Shown: positions 11,314 to 23,551, numbered from the stretch's first letter. The stretch: DNA of 42,241 nt from Setaria digitata (GCA_003640385.1 RCAB01000520.1:1-42241); one strand, 5' to 3'. A program made the numbers and translations. Notes: generated by a model from the sequence alone, not told the origin.

Positions 11314-13082
11314 TGATAGCAAGAAGTGAGCAAATGGTTAGGAAAGGGTAAAAAGATGTGGAGAAAATTTGAGCAGAAAATGCCTTCAAATAGGACAGGT
11401 TTTTTTTTTCATAGTCAGTACTTTTGAGCGGCTAATTTTCCCAATTTCTAGTTCTTATTTTTACTTCTTTCTCATTTCCTCATTTTATCATTGCAAGAAG
11501 TGTTATCATCTTGAAGACTATGAAATCCTTTATCAATTTCCACTACTACTGCTAGGAAGATTTGGAGGAAAACTGCTAAAATAATTACCTAGCAGTAACA
11601 TAAATACATTTGATGATTTTACTCCTTCTGCTGCTTTTTGTTAAATCTAAATTATCTCTTGCAGTGATTAATTTAATATGATATGGTCGTCTTAGGTAAC
11701 TTTTTTTTGCTACAATTTGAACTTGAAGTTTACATTTTATGGCGCACCTGATTTCAGCATTATCATTTCTAAATTTCGTTAATTTCTGTTTATTCCCAAA
11801 TCCGTTAAAAATATTATGTTTTACTTGCAATTTTTCTAGAGATTGAGAAAATTCATAAATTTTTCGTGAATTATAAGTATTACTGAATTTGAGACTAAAG
11901 AAGATATAACCTAGGCAGAAGAGGTTATAGACATTTAGAGTGAAAGATTATGTATGTGACTGAAGAGACCACAGAGATTATTACAGATTTAGCGAAACAA
12001 ATGCTGTTTTTTTCTTGTGGTAAACTGAGATAAAATGGATATTTGAATGGAGAAGAGATGAAAGGTAGTAGAAAGGGTGGAAGAATTCTCTCTCTTTCTC
12101 TCCCTTCCAAGTTTCATGATTTTTTCCGCTCTCATTCTCTATGATAGATATTGATGTTTGCTATCCTTTCTATCCCTTATATTCCTCACCTCAACTTGTC
12201 TATTGATAATTTTTATCATTCTTTGGCTCTCCTCATAACTGTCATATTTCTCATTACTTTAGTGCTCTTGTACATTTTAAATCCGATATCGATTCGATTC
12301 ATTTTAATCCATTTTTAAAATCCATTTATCATTCATCCATTCCAAAGTTATATTTGTCTCGCTATGATGTAATCGTTTATAATCCGAACGATGATTTGTT
12401 ACCACAAATTTAATTGATGGCTCTAATTAATGCACTACTATTTTTTTTTTAGTAATCTGACGCAATTAGCGAAATATGTGACACTAATTAATGGATGCAT
12501 TTAGTGCATAATTAAAATATAAGTACAGGCAGTGAATTTTAGTTTTAATGTTATCAGTATGCTAAAGTTGACTATTAATAATCAGGTAATCCCTTAAATA
12601 CTTCGATGCTTCTATTCTTTTACATTTACAATTTTATATTATTAGTATTATATATATTATTATTAATCTGCCTGGACATAGTAAACTGTGTTAAATTTAT
12701 GAATGTACTATTAAATATTAAATTAATTTTTGCATACTTATCTGAAGAAGTGAAACTAACATTAAATTTGTGTGTGGTAAATTTTCCTAGGTTAAATATG
12801 CATATGCAAATTAAATTTGTGTATTTGAGCTTAATTTGCATATTTTTAAGCTTTCATATGGTTAAATTTAGCTTTTTTTTTCCTAAAAACTCATTAATCC
12901 TTTAAAGTCAAGGAATGTATGTTATGTTTTCATTTCTCATTTTCGCCAGTAATGAAAACTTTTAGCTTAATTTAAATGTTCGTTTCTCATAAATTTTAGT
13001 TGAAATTGATGATTCATGGCATTGTTCTTTTAAGAGGGTGAAGAATTTGTCTGTTTGAAATACAATGTGTTCGGCTGCAGAA

Positions 13083-16000
13083 ATGGGCGCATATTTTCAG
13101 GATGACTTGCCCCTAATACCAGAGCATCCACCCGATTTTGAAGTTTGTTCTTCCCTGTTTTGTTTTTTTTTTCAAATTTTAATTTCTGCTAGCATTCAAA
13201 TTTCATTTGTTATTTAAATTTCATTTAAAAACACACATACACAGTTGCATCTATATACAAAACATACTTCCATATGGCAACAAATGATACCGTTGGATCG
13301 TACGGTAGATTTCGTAGCATACCGTTTTCAACACTTATGGTATTAAAGTTTGCTCTTTGATTTATTTTCAGCATTTGGCTTATTTTCATCATGCTTGCAA
13401 TACATTTTCTAAAATATATTTTAATATTTTCTAAATCTGTTAAAAGTGGAACAATTATTTGTTGCTTTTCTGCTTTTATTTTAGGAGATATTGAGAGATA
13501 CCTTAATTTTAATGTAAGTGTTATTGTTTTGTATTAACTGAAAATAGAATTTGTTTACTCATAACAAATTATTTTCAGGAGAAAGTTGCAACAGCATACG
13601 GCAATGTCAAAGTTACCGTTTATGGAAACCGACAGTCAAGCCCAATCATTACCTTTCACGACATGGCACTCGATTGTAAGCACTTTATTCATTTAAATTA
13701 TTGTTGTTATTATCATTTTACACTAATGATGTATAATGAATAGATTCTAAACATTGTTTACTAGTAACTTTCATTTGGTCAACATACTTAACTCTTTTCA
13801 ATCAATGTATTTAATTTATTATTCCTCCATTATTCCACATATGTAATGATAGTTAACAGTATTTAATGTGGAAACCAGTTGTGAAGACTTCTTCATTCAT
13901 CCTTCCCTTTCGTTCCATCTCTTAATAAGACACTTTATAAACGAAGCATTATTTTTAGCAGAAACTAATTTTCAAAATTTCTTCCAATACGCAACAGCTG
14001 GAGAATTTTTGTCGAATTTCTGCATCTATAATATTAATGCTCCAGGCCAAGAAATAGATGCTGCTCCACTTCCGGACAAGTTAGCCGATTATCTTAATTC
14101 TAGGGATTTCTAACATAACTACTGTACTGATTAGTATCATCATGCATTTATTTTATGAACATGCATATGCTCATGCAGTTATGCAGTGCAGTAAATCTGT
14201 CACAGATAGCATAATTCTTTCCTTATATTATTTTATTGATAAAAAAAAAAACTTTTCTTGATCAGTTGATTCTTTTATGATGTGATAGATGTGTCATTTT
14301 GTTCACTTTTTGTCTCACGCTGGGATGATTATCATATTAAAAAAAAAGGCTGGGAAAATGGCTTGATTTAAATATCCGTTCCGTCTCTTTTAGGTAAAAA
14401 GTAATACATTTGATTTCTTAGATCTCATAGTGTCAAAGTTTCGATAATTACAGCAACCTACTTCATATAGTGTGATGCTGATAGTGGAATGTTAAAGTTA
14501 ATTCACTGTCATATATTTCTAAGCATTTCTAGCAAAACAAGTGGATTGAAATTATGGTTTTATTGAATTTCCAATTCATTGTAAACTCTGGAAAAAGAAT
14601 TTTTCTTTCAGCTACGTATATCCGACAATGGATGGACTTGTCCAGATAGTTGATAATTGCGTGGAGCAGTTTAAGTAAGTAAATACTAATATCGTGCTAT
14701 CAATAAACTTGGAATTTTTCTTGCAAGATTGCAGTTAAAAATTCAACTCCACTGAGATATCTTAACATTCTGTGTAGATTTATCGCCTTCTGACATAATT
14801 GTTTTCAGGCTTCGAAATTTCATTGGGTTGGGAGTGGGTGTGGGTGCTAATGTCATGTTGCGTTATGCAGTAAGTTTTATTATTCTTTCAAATAATTTCA
14901 ATGTTCTTTTTTCTATGTCTTCACATCTGGATTAATGCTACTCTTCTATACTCTTACGGCATATCCATGCCATTGATTTTTTGAAATTAGTGTATGGACG
15001 TGCTGTAAGGTTGAGTAGTTTTTCAAAGTTTAATTTGAAACATTCCTTGCTGAGTGCTTCCTTTGCTTGTCTTGTCTTTAATCTTAATTTTTGTCTTAAA
15101 TGGTGGATCATTCGTTATATGTCGATTATAGTCCCATTTTCTCCACTCTCATGTTTTTAAGTCAAGTATTTCAGAATATGAATCAAAATGATTTATTCCT
15201 ACAAATTCAAGTTTTGTTATCTAGTCGAAACTGCTAACAGTAGTTTATTACTGCATGAAGATTTGACATGACGTTTTTCATTCTGACAAAAGTTTTTTAG
15301 CTTCAAAATCAGCCAAAATTAAATGCACTGATATTGGTCAACTGTGTGTCAACGAGTGCAGGTTGGATCGAGTGGTTCTATCAGCAGGTTTGTTGCCAGG
15401 AAATCAGGGACATTGTAATAATGGTTGGAGTTAATATTTAACAAGGCAAACTTATTCGTTGTTTTCGCCACTGCTTGTAATTCACTGCTTAATGATTTCT
15501 GAATTTTCATTGATTATAATTTATTTTTTGATTGTAGTTTAATTGTAATTTGTTAAATTATTTTTGACTATAATGATTGTAATTTATTACAGGTCAATAT
15601 GCGATCACTGCGTACACGTGGAATGACTAATTTTTCAGTTGACTATTTATTGTGGCATCATTTCGGAAATCATGTTACGCTAAATCCCCCAGATACTGTT
15701 CGTCGTTATCGAACATATTTGCAGCATCTTCCAAATCCGAAGAATTTGGCTTTCTTCATTGAAGCTTATTTGAAGTGTGTTTCAAAATAAGGGATATAAA
15801 CCAGTGAATGCTAATACTTAGTTTTATGGATTAAGGTGATCATATAATTAGTTATACCATTTCGCGGTTAAACGGATGTTTGCAGTCGAACACCGATAGC
15901 TGTTTCGCGTGATGGTACGATGGGTCCAAAGTTGAACGTACCTGTTCTTCAAATTGTAGGTGCTGATTCTGCGTTTGTGGGGGATTCAGTTGAATTAAAC

Positions 16001-18202
16001 GCCAGGCTAAATCCAGCTGATTCAGAGTGGCTCAAGGTTAGCACTGCTTTCAGTTTTATTTACCGTATTAGATATTTTCTGGTATTTTTACCGATCATAT
16101 TAGATATTTTTTGGTATTGGTTAGGGATGATTTTTTCTACTTTAAATCATATCTGTCTTACTGAACTGGTTTTCTCTGTATTGTAACCCTTCATTTATTT
16201 TTTTCATTATTCGTCAATGGATCAAAGGATTGCAGTTTCTTTTTTTTATAATATAAAAAAATGGTAAAACCTTAAGTAGAATTCAGAACATCCGAAACAT
16301 GAAAAAATTATTAAGCATATTAATGTCAGTTTTTTAATTGATACTATTTCAGATGTTTAAGACTTTTCTCCATTACATTTAGCGTAATTCATTTGAATAT
16401 GAGTTTTAGCTCTCCGGCTCAGGTGGCCTCGTTTTGGACGATAAACCAGAAGCGGTAGCACAGGCAATTATTTTGTTCCTGCAAGGCCGTGGTTACGGTT
16501 AGATTTACGGTCTAATTTGTGGTCATCACATAATTCAACTTGAAATGATTTTTAAATTTCCTTTTTTCTCAGCTTGCTGACATCATTAATGTTGCTTAAC
16601 TGACACCTGCATATTTACCTGTGTAAGAGATACACGACGTAGGCACTATAAGAGTATCAGATAACTGCATCGTCAAGTACTTGCAGTGACATTATGTATT
16701 ATTGTTGATATTGGGCTCTCCGTACCTCACCGATATTGGATACCGGCGAGATTTTTGTTCCTTAATGCTATAGTAAATATTAATCATTTTCTTCTTGCTC
16801 TGCTTTCCATGTTCCATTATTTTAGTTCCTACAGCAAACGTACAAGATATGGTGCGGAGAATTTCGGTTCATTCAACATTTGATGGCTGCGACGATACAG
16901 TGACAGTATTGGAAAATGTAAGCGAAACTAATTGAATTTCAACTATGGAGGTAACCAGCACTTTTTTTTTTTCGATTAATCTATGCGAATTTGATGCTTA
17001 ATCGCCATATCATTTTCGTTCGAATTAATTGCCACATCACTCCATTACTTCTTTATTTTGCCTTTTTTAAAGCACATATACATTTTTTTTTTTCTTTCTC
17101 CTTCAATATTTGTCATATTTTATAATTTTTCCAATTATTACTACATGAGATGGTATTCTTATATTTCATATTTTATTTTTTTTTCTCACTTTTCTTTTTT
17201 TTTTATTTCGATGCTTAACATACTGTAATGTCAAAAACTTTTAATATGAATACTATAGCACTTACATGAACGGTCCTGAGAATACGAGAACAATAATGTT
17301 GCTGAAACATTATACGCATTAATTCTATACATTTCTATGATCACTGTTGTGATTGTTTTTGTTGGAAAGTATCCCTTCATTTTCTTTTATTGTTATTCTG
17401 CATAGTTTTTGCTTTCTTCCTTTCTTTTGCAAATTCAAAATTTCGCAAATGTAAAATTACAATAATGACTGATTATAGCCTGTGTGATATTAATAGTGTT
17501 ATACCTTATATTTGTTATCAAATTGAGCTTATCATGTTTCATTAGTTGCTTAAAAATTATTTAATAAGTTACTGTGTTACGAAAGATTGTGTCCATTTTG
17601 CTTTGCTGAAGTTTGATCCCTGTGTATTTAGTTCTTTAATAATATCAAGTTTTATTCGATATTGGTGCAGTAATATAATAATTGTTTATTCCTGCTCTTA
17701 TTACTGCTTTAACTGTTTTTGCGTCGCCATCCGGTGAACGGCAGCACTGGTTTGCATAGCATTTAATTCTTGCTTACTTATTGTTTAAGCAAATACCTTC
17801 TTAGATTCCTTGTTGTTTCAATATTTAATGCATTAGTCATTAATGTTTCACCAAGATGTAACTGTGCGATCTCCATTCTCCTTCCCATCGCTTTTACACA
17901 TGCTTAGTTCCATCTCCCTTTGTATACTTCGTAAGCTATGTTAAGCTATGTTTTACCACAATCTACACTTTATTGTACCACGCGGCTTCTACTTAAAATG
18001 TACATTTGAAAAGTTCGCATCTATCAATCTTCATTCATTGTTATATTTTGAATTAGCATATTAGATTAGTCTATTAACTTAACGTGTAATCTTCTAATGG
18101 AATTTCGCAAATTTTCTCTGGCTTTGAATGACAGCTTATCCATTCCCTTTTTCTCTTCTACATTAGCAAGAAATCACCGTCAATGACCAGTTTTGTAAAT
18201 AA
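13083..18202 (+). CDS. NDRG-family protein (alpha/beta-hydrolase fold, non-catalytic), about 345 residues
   Basis: Member of the N-myc downstream-regulated gene family, cytoplasmic proteins with an alpha/beta-hydrolase fold linked to stress, differentiation and trafficking; no enzymatic activity is established for the family. Exons: 13083-13142, 13579-13675, 13959-14079, 14612-14674, 14809-14869, 15301-15387, 15593-15774, 15886-16036, 16410-16497, 16826-16917, 18167-18202; all phases agree. Signatures in order: AYGNVKVTVYG first strand, ITFHDMALD, a NAPGQE strand/turn, YPTMDGLVQ, then GLGVGVGANVMLRYA. In that last segment the nucleophile elbow (G-x-S-x-G in enzymes) has Gly in place of Ser, as in other NDRGs. 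Then ALILVNCV-GWIEWFYQ, a PVLQIVGADSAFV strand and an RGYVPTANVQD tail. A candidate trans-splice acceptor ends at 13080; an in-frame upstream ATG at 13065 would add six residues. The last exon, after a 1.25 kb intron, is the weakest part; the core model is secure. Confidence 0.9.
13245..13339 (+). other. possible alternative first exon of the NDRG gene
   Basis: A well-formed acceptor (CATACACAG, ending 13244) and a donor (ATG|gtatta at 13340) bound a segment with an ATG at 13274 giving 22 codons (MATNDTVGSYG and on). It ends in phase 0, exactly what the 13579 exon (EKVATAYG) needs. It cannot be placed between exons 1 and 2 in the normal order without changing frame in one reading, so it fits best as an alternative 5' exon. 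A further splice-bounded 29-base segment at about 13485-13513 does not fit either frame. Confidence 0.4.
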
Positions 18203-18450
18203 TTTTGTATTAAAAAAAGTACATAAAGATTTTAAATTTTTACAAGAAACAAAGGACAAAGAATGATACCAATGAAATCTGAACTTATAAGAAAAATAAT
18301 GACAGGGAAAAAAATGTCAATTTGTTTGCTATGTATATAGATATTTGAGTATTATGTACAGTAGGAGTAGATCCGCTTCAACGTACACGAATTGTAACAG
18401 TTGATGGGGGATGTAATTTTCGAACTATTTTAGAACCAAAAATAAAATAA
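18203..18450 (+). terminator. NDRG 3' UTR with poly(A) signal
   Basis: AT-rich stretch after the proposed stop, with AATAAA at 18441-18446 about 240 bases downstream. The composition changes sharply to GC-rich just after it, which fits the end of the transcription unit. Confidence 0.5.
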
Positions 18451-19060
18451 CGTCAAAAATGTCGCTGTGTGGTGAGAGAGTAGTCTGAATTGAGTTTCAC
18501 GTACGTGCGTGTATGGACAATCGCACTCAGCATAGCTGGTACCAGTGCCGTGGTTCAAACCCGTCACCATCACCACGATCGTATCAAGTTTACCCCCTCC
18601 CCCTTTGGTGGTGTTAGGGGGAGGTAGATAAACTCTCTTGTACTTCAGGATGACTGGTAACGAGGGACGTTTCTAGTACGGCACCATAACGAGTTACGTT
18701 ATTCCCCTGCTAGAGGATATAGCCACCCAGAACGGGCTAGGACCTTATCTCAGACCTTCCCAGGAGAAATATTGATGGACAACGAAGTGCCCGTGCGTTA
18801 CTCCTTATGCCCGCTTTTCACCACACTGCTAGGCGTAGCACTCCCTTAGTTTGGTTCATGTATTAGATAGTTAAATGGGTGCATTCAATAATAAGTGGTT
18901 TGTGTTAGAGAAAGAGGGAATGCTCTCTCATTGTTATTTCAAATAGCATCCACCCAAATTTCTTTTCTTTTGGTAGTCACCCCCTTGAATTCCGGGAAAT
19001 ACCGGGAGAGCCAGTAAGTGGGAAGGGAGGAAGTGGTTGGTATGTTAATGGTACCGACTA
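18451..19060. mobile_element. GC-rich block, possible retroposon (SINE-like) relic
   Basis: About 400-600 bases of near-balanced composition embedded in AT-rich DNA, with sharp edges. At 18551-18563 TGGTTCAAACCCG resembles a Pol III B box, and TAGCTGGTACCAGTG just upstream is a poor A-box-like word. A 9-base perfect hairpin (CCTCCCCCT/AGGGGGAGG) sits at 18596-18624, with an outer AGTTTA/TAAACT pair. No open frame is conserved on either strand and no target-site duplication was found by eye. It could be a tRNA-derived SINE, the tail of a non-LTR element, or a structured RNA gene; the class is not established. Confidence 0.35.
18587..18634. repeat. C/G-rich hairpin within the GC-rich block
   Basis: AGTTTA (18587-18592) pairs with TAAACT (18629-18634), and CCTCCCCCT (18596-18604) pairs perfectly with AGGGGGAGG (18616-18624) around an 11-base loop. 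It is the strongest secondary-structure signal in the block. Confidence 0.7.
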
Positions 19061-19478
19061 ATTCACTTGAATTTGTCTGAGTTAAATTAAGAATTGTCTT
19101 TTCTAATTTAGCGTTGTGTTTTTTACGAAATTTTTGTGTATGGAATAATAATAAATATTAATTTAATCTAGACATTAATAATTCGGCAAAAGTATTTATT
19201 AATGAATTTCCAGAATACTGAGAGACACAAATTACGGATAATTGATCATTTATGGTATCGAAGTTGATAATATCTTCCAGGAGTCTAAAAGAAAAAAATG
19301 TATTATAAGTATTTTGCAACTGTCATTAATGATATGAAGTATTATTGGTACCGAAAGATAGCAGGATGTCAGTATGATTACCAGTTTATCAGATCTTTTA
19401 TTTCTTCCTTTGGGAGAAGTCATGAAGATGCCTAAAATATGCTAGATTACTGAATAATGTTGTACAGCTGGGCAAATT

Positions 19479-20069
19479 TCAGTAATCGAAAATTATTAGA
19501 CAGGAAAATTTGGATGAGGAAAAAATGAAAATTAAATTAAACCTGATCATCTGTAAACTGATTGTCACTAAACTATGCTGCATGAGGACTTTTCTCCCTA
19601 GACCCTCCCATCTTTCATTATCCATTTCTGATGATTTCCAATGATTTCGCTGGTGGATTTGATTTTTTTTTCCAAATAATTTTCCTATTTGAGTTAGTGT
19701 TTTTCTTGTTCGCTGTAAGCTGAATGATAAAAATGAATAAATTATTAGTGTAAAAATCGCCTGAATGCGTAAACTTATGAATTTCTCATCGTGATTATTG
19801 CTTTCGTGATCTAATTGATCTCTGGAATAAAACTTACTTTTACAATGGGAGATTTCAAAGCCAAAAATACTGGTGTAATTCAATTTCAGATAGTGCAAGA
19901 TTGTCATTTCTGGACTATTGAGAATAAAATTTGATGAATTGTTGCTACTAGTAGCAACTGAAATTGCACAACTTTTACGGGAGATTTTAATTGTTTTAAA
20001 TTTGAAGTAAGCATTAAATTCTAGTAAGGTATTAGCAATTTGAAAATATAAATTGATATTATCAGTCAT
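19479..20069 (-). CDS. hypothetical ORF of 196 codons, coding status uncertain
   Basis: Among the longest uninterrupted frames in the window, and much longer than expected by chance in DNA of this base composition. The translation uses all amino-acid classes (for example KSCAISVATSSNNSSNF, RDQLDHESNNHDEKF, EMDNERWEGLGRKVLMQ), with one hydrophobic stretch near residues 104-116. I recognise no family. Just before the ATG the minus strand reads TTTTTAATAATCAG|A, a plausible trans-splice acceptor. Inside the frame, AAAA|GTAAGTTTT near 19847 is an excellent donor, so the true product may be a shorter spliced protein. It could also be a decayed element next to the GC-rich block, or chance. Confidence 0.3.
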   Translation of the reverse strand: MTDNINLYFQIANTLLEFNAYFKFKTIKISRKSCAISVATSSNNSSNFILNSPEMTILHYLKLNYTSIFGFEISHCKSKFYSRDQLDHESNNHDEKFISLRIQAIFTLIIYSFLSFSLQRTRKTLTQIGKLFGKKNQIHQRNHWKSSEMDNERWEGLGRKVLMQHSLVTISLQMIRFNLIFIFSSSKFSCLIIFDY

Positions 20070-22255
20070 TCTGATTATTAAAAATATGCGTTATTTAGCA
20101 TTTTCTTAATTTTAGCATTAATAGTTAGTGTAATTAATTGAAAGTAATACATACAAAGAGCTCTTAATATCCATACCACTCTGTCGTTTTTTTTTTCTTG
20201 TCGAAAATATTACAACTGTTCATTAATTAGCAATGATTTAATTTGTTTAAAGACAAGGAAGATATTGTTGCAAAACAACTGGAATTGTCAATTCACTAAT
20301 AGGCTGAAATTATGTAGTAAAGAAAAATGTCACAACCGGATTGATCGGTACCATTAAATATGGAGGAATTCGAAAATCTATTTCAGCTTCTCTATTGTTA
20401 TAATGGAAAATTCCATCTAGCATATTTACCTGCAACATTTAAAGCTTTTATGTTATTCATTTCAATTGTCGGAGAAATTTTTTGAATTTTTGTGTGTATT
20501 TCTTATCAGTAGGAAAAATATCATTGAATATGTGGACTTCCAGAAATTATCATAAAATCGAATTGAATAAGAATGTATTTCGGCTAATGGGATGCTAAAT
20601 AGTATTTACTGAATTATCGAATAATTGTGTTAAAATGTGCATACTGATTTGATAAGTATTCCTGATAACTGTTAATTTTTAGAAGAATTAATTATTATCC
20701 ATACAGATTTAATATTTCATAAAAATTTTGACCTTTACCGATCTTCAAAGGATGCTTTGAGTAATTAGTGATAAAATTTAAAACAAATATTTGGAATAAA
20801 AATTATCAATCATTCAATCAATTAGCAGTGCTTATCTGTTTTTCTTTTTTTTTTACTGCTTATCATTTTTAATTCCGAATACCAAAAACTTAAGAAAAAC
20901 TAAATTAATTATGCGAGGAAAAATTAAATTAAAAGCATTTTGACACATTTCGACAGAGTAATATTAGGATAAAACTATTAATAATTTATGATCGAAGAAA
21001 AATAAAATTGTAATTTTACAATATGCTGCAAACTAAATTCAGTTTTTTTTACAAAACGATAGCTCTAATTAAAATTGCCAACTAGATTTGCGAACAAAAT
21101 ACATATCAACTGATTAATTGTAAAAATTGATAAATCGAATTGAATGCAAAAATTGTTGCAAAAAAAGCGAAAAAAAAAAATTGCTGCAAATCCTAGAATT
21201 ATAATGTAAAATTTTCAGTAATTGAAAAAGTTTCAGTGTAAAATAAGGAAAAAGAGAAAAAGGAATGAAGAATTTTTATACCTCATAATTAATTATGTAA
21301 ACAAATAAATCACAAATTAAGCATGAGAGAATCTGTTTATGGCGGAGTAAATTGCATCAATTGTTTTAATTTAGAAAGAAAAATTACTCATAATTAGAAA
21401 GTTTAAAGAGTTACCAGCTCTCATGAAATTAATAAAGTTAACAAAAGGTCATTAGTTATGAAATGATAAAGAAATTCATAAGTGATACTTTCCTCCTAGT
21501 CTAGGCTATTTCAAACAGTTTCTGACTAAGCTTAGTAAACTTAGTAATAACAAACTATTTCTATTAATGGCGTCAAATTTTTTTGGGCAAACAATAATTC
21601 AATTTTTTGTTTATTAATGAACTTTTTCCAAATATTCTGCCTTTTTTCCATTCGACGTTTAAATTTCACCGGAAAATTATGCAACAGGTGTGTAAGAAAG
21701 TTTGTCCAGATACTTTAAATAAGTTAAATAAAATTAATTAAATACTTTAACATTTTGAGTTAGGAAAAAAAGGTACTTCAAATAATTTTTGTTCTAGCAT
21801 CCATTATCATAAGTGTTTTGCTTTTGTTTTGTTCTTTTTTGTTCTCTTTTTTTTTTTTAAATCACAGATACTGCTTCTTTTTTTTTTTTCTGCATTCGTT
21901 TCAAATAACGAGAAATTGGAAGAGGAAAAAAGAAAGGGGAAGTTTGCTTAGTGATTCAAATAAATTTCATGATGATCCAAGTTTGGTCTGAAATAAAATG
22001 GTTCGACAAAATCTCCAATGGTTCTTTGCTTCAGGCAACGAGGAGGGTTGCATTTTTTTCCTTCCTTTAATTTCGCAGATTTCTCGTTTAGAGAGTGCTT
22101 GTCGGAGGATTTTTTTCTTGTTAGATTTGATCAGATTTTCATTGTTGAAGTGTGTTATTTGCACTGAATTTGATTTGCCCTTTTTTGGAAATTTTATCAT
22201 TCGTTATTAATTTATACTCAGGATTCATGCTCGTGCATTTAATGCTTATTTTCAG
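20070..22255. other. AT-rich intergenic region upstream of the SCAF-like gene
   Basis: No exon of a recognisable family was found. A less AT-rich segment at about 21960-22210 has short open frames on both strands, which usually means composition rather than coding; it may be promoter sequence of the following gene. GTGCTTATTTTCAG-like acceptor context ends at 22255. Confidence 0.5.
22242..22255 (+). promoter_or_regulatory. candidate spliced-leader acceptor for the SCAF-like gene
   Basis: ATGCTTATTTTCAG matches the nematode 3' splice consensus and ends 94 bases before the start codon at 22350. No donor pairing with it is evident upstream, so trans-splicing is a reasonable guess. A very short upstream ORF (ATG near 22303, three codons) would lie in the leader. 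Confidence 0.35.
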
Positions 22256-22349
22256 GTGAAGTAATTATTTCGATCAAATATTGACCTGAAAGTGTCCGCT
22301 TTAATGAATATTTAATTGCACTGGTTTAACAAGAAATAAAGAAAAGACG

Positions 22350-23520
22350 ATGGAAACGGAAGTTGTAAGAGCATTTAATGCTGAGGTGTGATGGTATTTC
22401 AAATTTTAAAAGATATATAAATTACTACTAGTGATAGTATTATATCATATAATCATACAATATAATACCATAAGCAGAGTTTTATCTTTTAAATTATCAA
22501 AACAAATGGTATCCAAATGGTATATATGGTATATATATATATATATAACAGTACCTTTTGGATACATATATATAAAATATTTATTTATTTTTACTAATGA
22601 TATATATATATATATATATATAATTAGTAGTAGGAGCATTTTTCCATTGTACTAAGATAACAACAGTATTTCTGATCCAAAAGAAACTGCACCATATAGA
22701 TAATACTAGAAATTCTTTTAAAAGAAAGTAAAGAGAAAAAAGGGATGAAATCTGGATGTAAAGTAAGCGTTTGTGCTAATTAATAATGAGCTGAGGTCAT
22801 TCTGATGTAGGGATAATGAAGCTTCCATTTAAAACATTTCAGGAAGCACTAACTAATATTGAAATTTGTTTTTCTATTTTATAGCGATTTAATTTGTGTT
22901 CCAGTTAGTATCTCTTTATGAATTACGGCCACCGATAAGTAAAAAGAAGATTGTGGATATCACAAAGGCAGCAATGAAGGCTATAAAATATTACAAACAT
23001 GTTGTCTTTGGAGTAGAAAAATTTTTGACGAAAGTAAGATTTTAAAGTTTGATGGTTGAAATAGGAGGAAAAATGCTCATTCTCAGTTTTTTTTTTTTTT
23101 TTTTTTTTTTTTTTCATGGTTTTTATTGATATCTTCAAAATATCTGGAATGACCGTAGAATGGAGCCTTCGTTTTTGTTGTGATGGATAGTGTTACCTAT
23201 CTGCATTCTGTATGGTATCGTATAGGATTCTCTTTTCACTATCGAATTAACTCTTTTCACTTTCTTTTCAGTGCAAGGCAGAATATAAGATACCAGGGCT
23301 TTATTGCATCGATTCTATAATAAGACAGTCGCGTCACCAATTCAAGGACAAAGATGTCTTTGGTCCACGGTTTGCAATCAATATGCAGGCCACTCTTTCG
23401 AATTTATTGAACTGTAAGGCAGACGATAAGGTATTCTCTAATTCTGAGCTATTTTTAATTGTCAGTTTATCAGATGCTTCTTTTTTTTTGTCTTTGTAAA
23501 CTTATTAGTTAATACGAATT

Positions 23521-23551
<31 letters not shown>

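Larger units (their letters stand above)
8971..13064. other. AT-rich intergenic region
   Basis: Non-coding between the collagen and NDRG genes. It is mostly AT-rich with homopolymer tracts. The only compositional break is around 10.88-11.35 kb, where a GC-richer patch (10900-11060) precedes a duplicated segment around the single N. Short ORFs at 9471-9683, 10236-10475 and 12606-12905 translate into Phe/Ile/Leu/Lys-rich strings as expected of AT-rich noise. No tRNA or other RNA gene was seen. Confidence 0.6.

Noticed and set aside
11003..11389. 128-codon minus-strand ORF with repeated Pro/Ser-rich segments
   Set aside because: It spans the N and owes its repeats to the tandem duplication at 11100-11313; no start, splice or family evidence.
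12606..12905. 99-codon plus-strand ORF resembling a membrane protein
   Set aside because: Hydrophobicity follows from T-rich codons, the opposite strand is also open over the same bases, and there are no homologous motifs or gene signals.
18540..18570. tRNA gene suggested by GGTTCAAACCC
   Set aside because: No acceptor, D or anticodon stems could be drawn around the B-box-like word, and the A-box-like word is too close; kept only as a hint of a SINE-like element.
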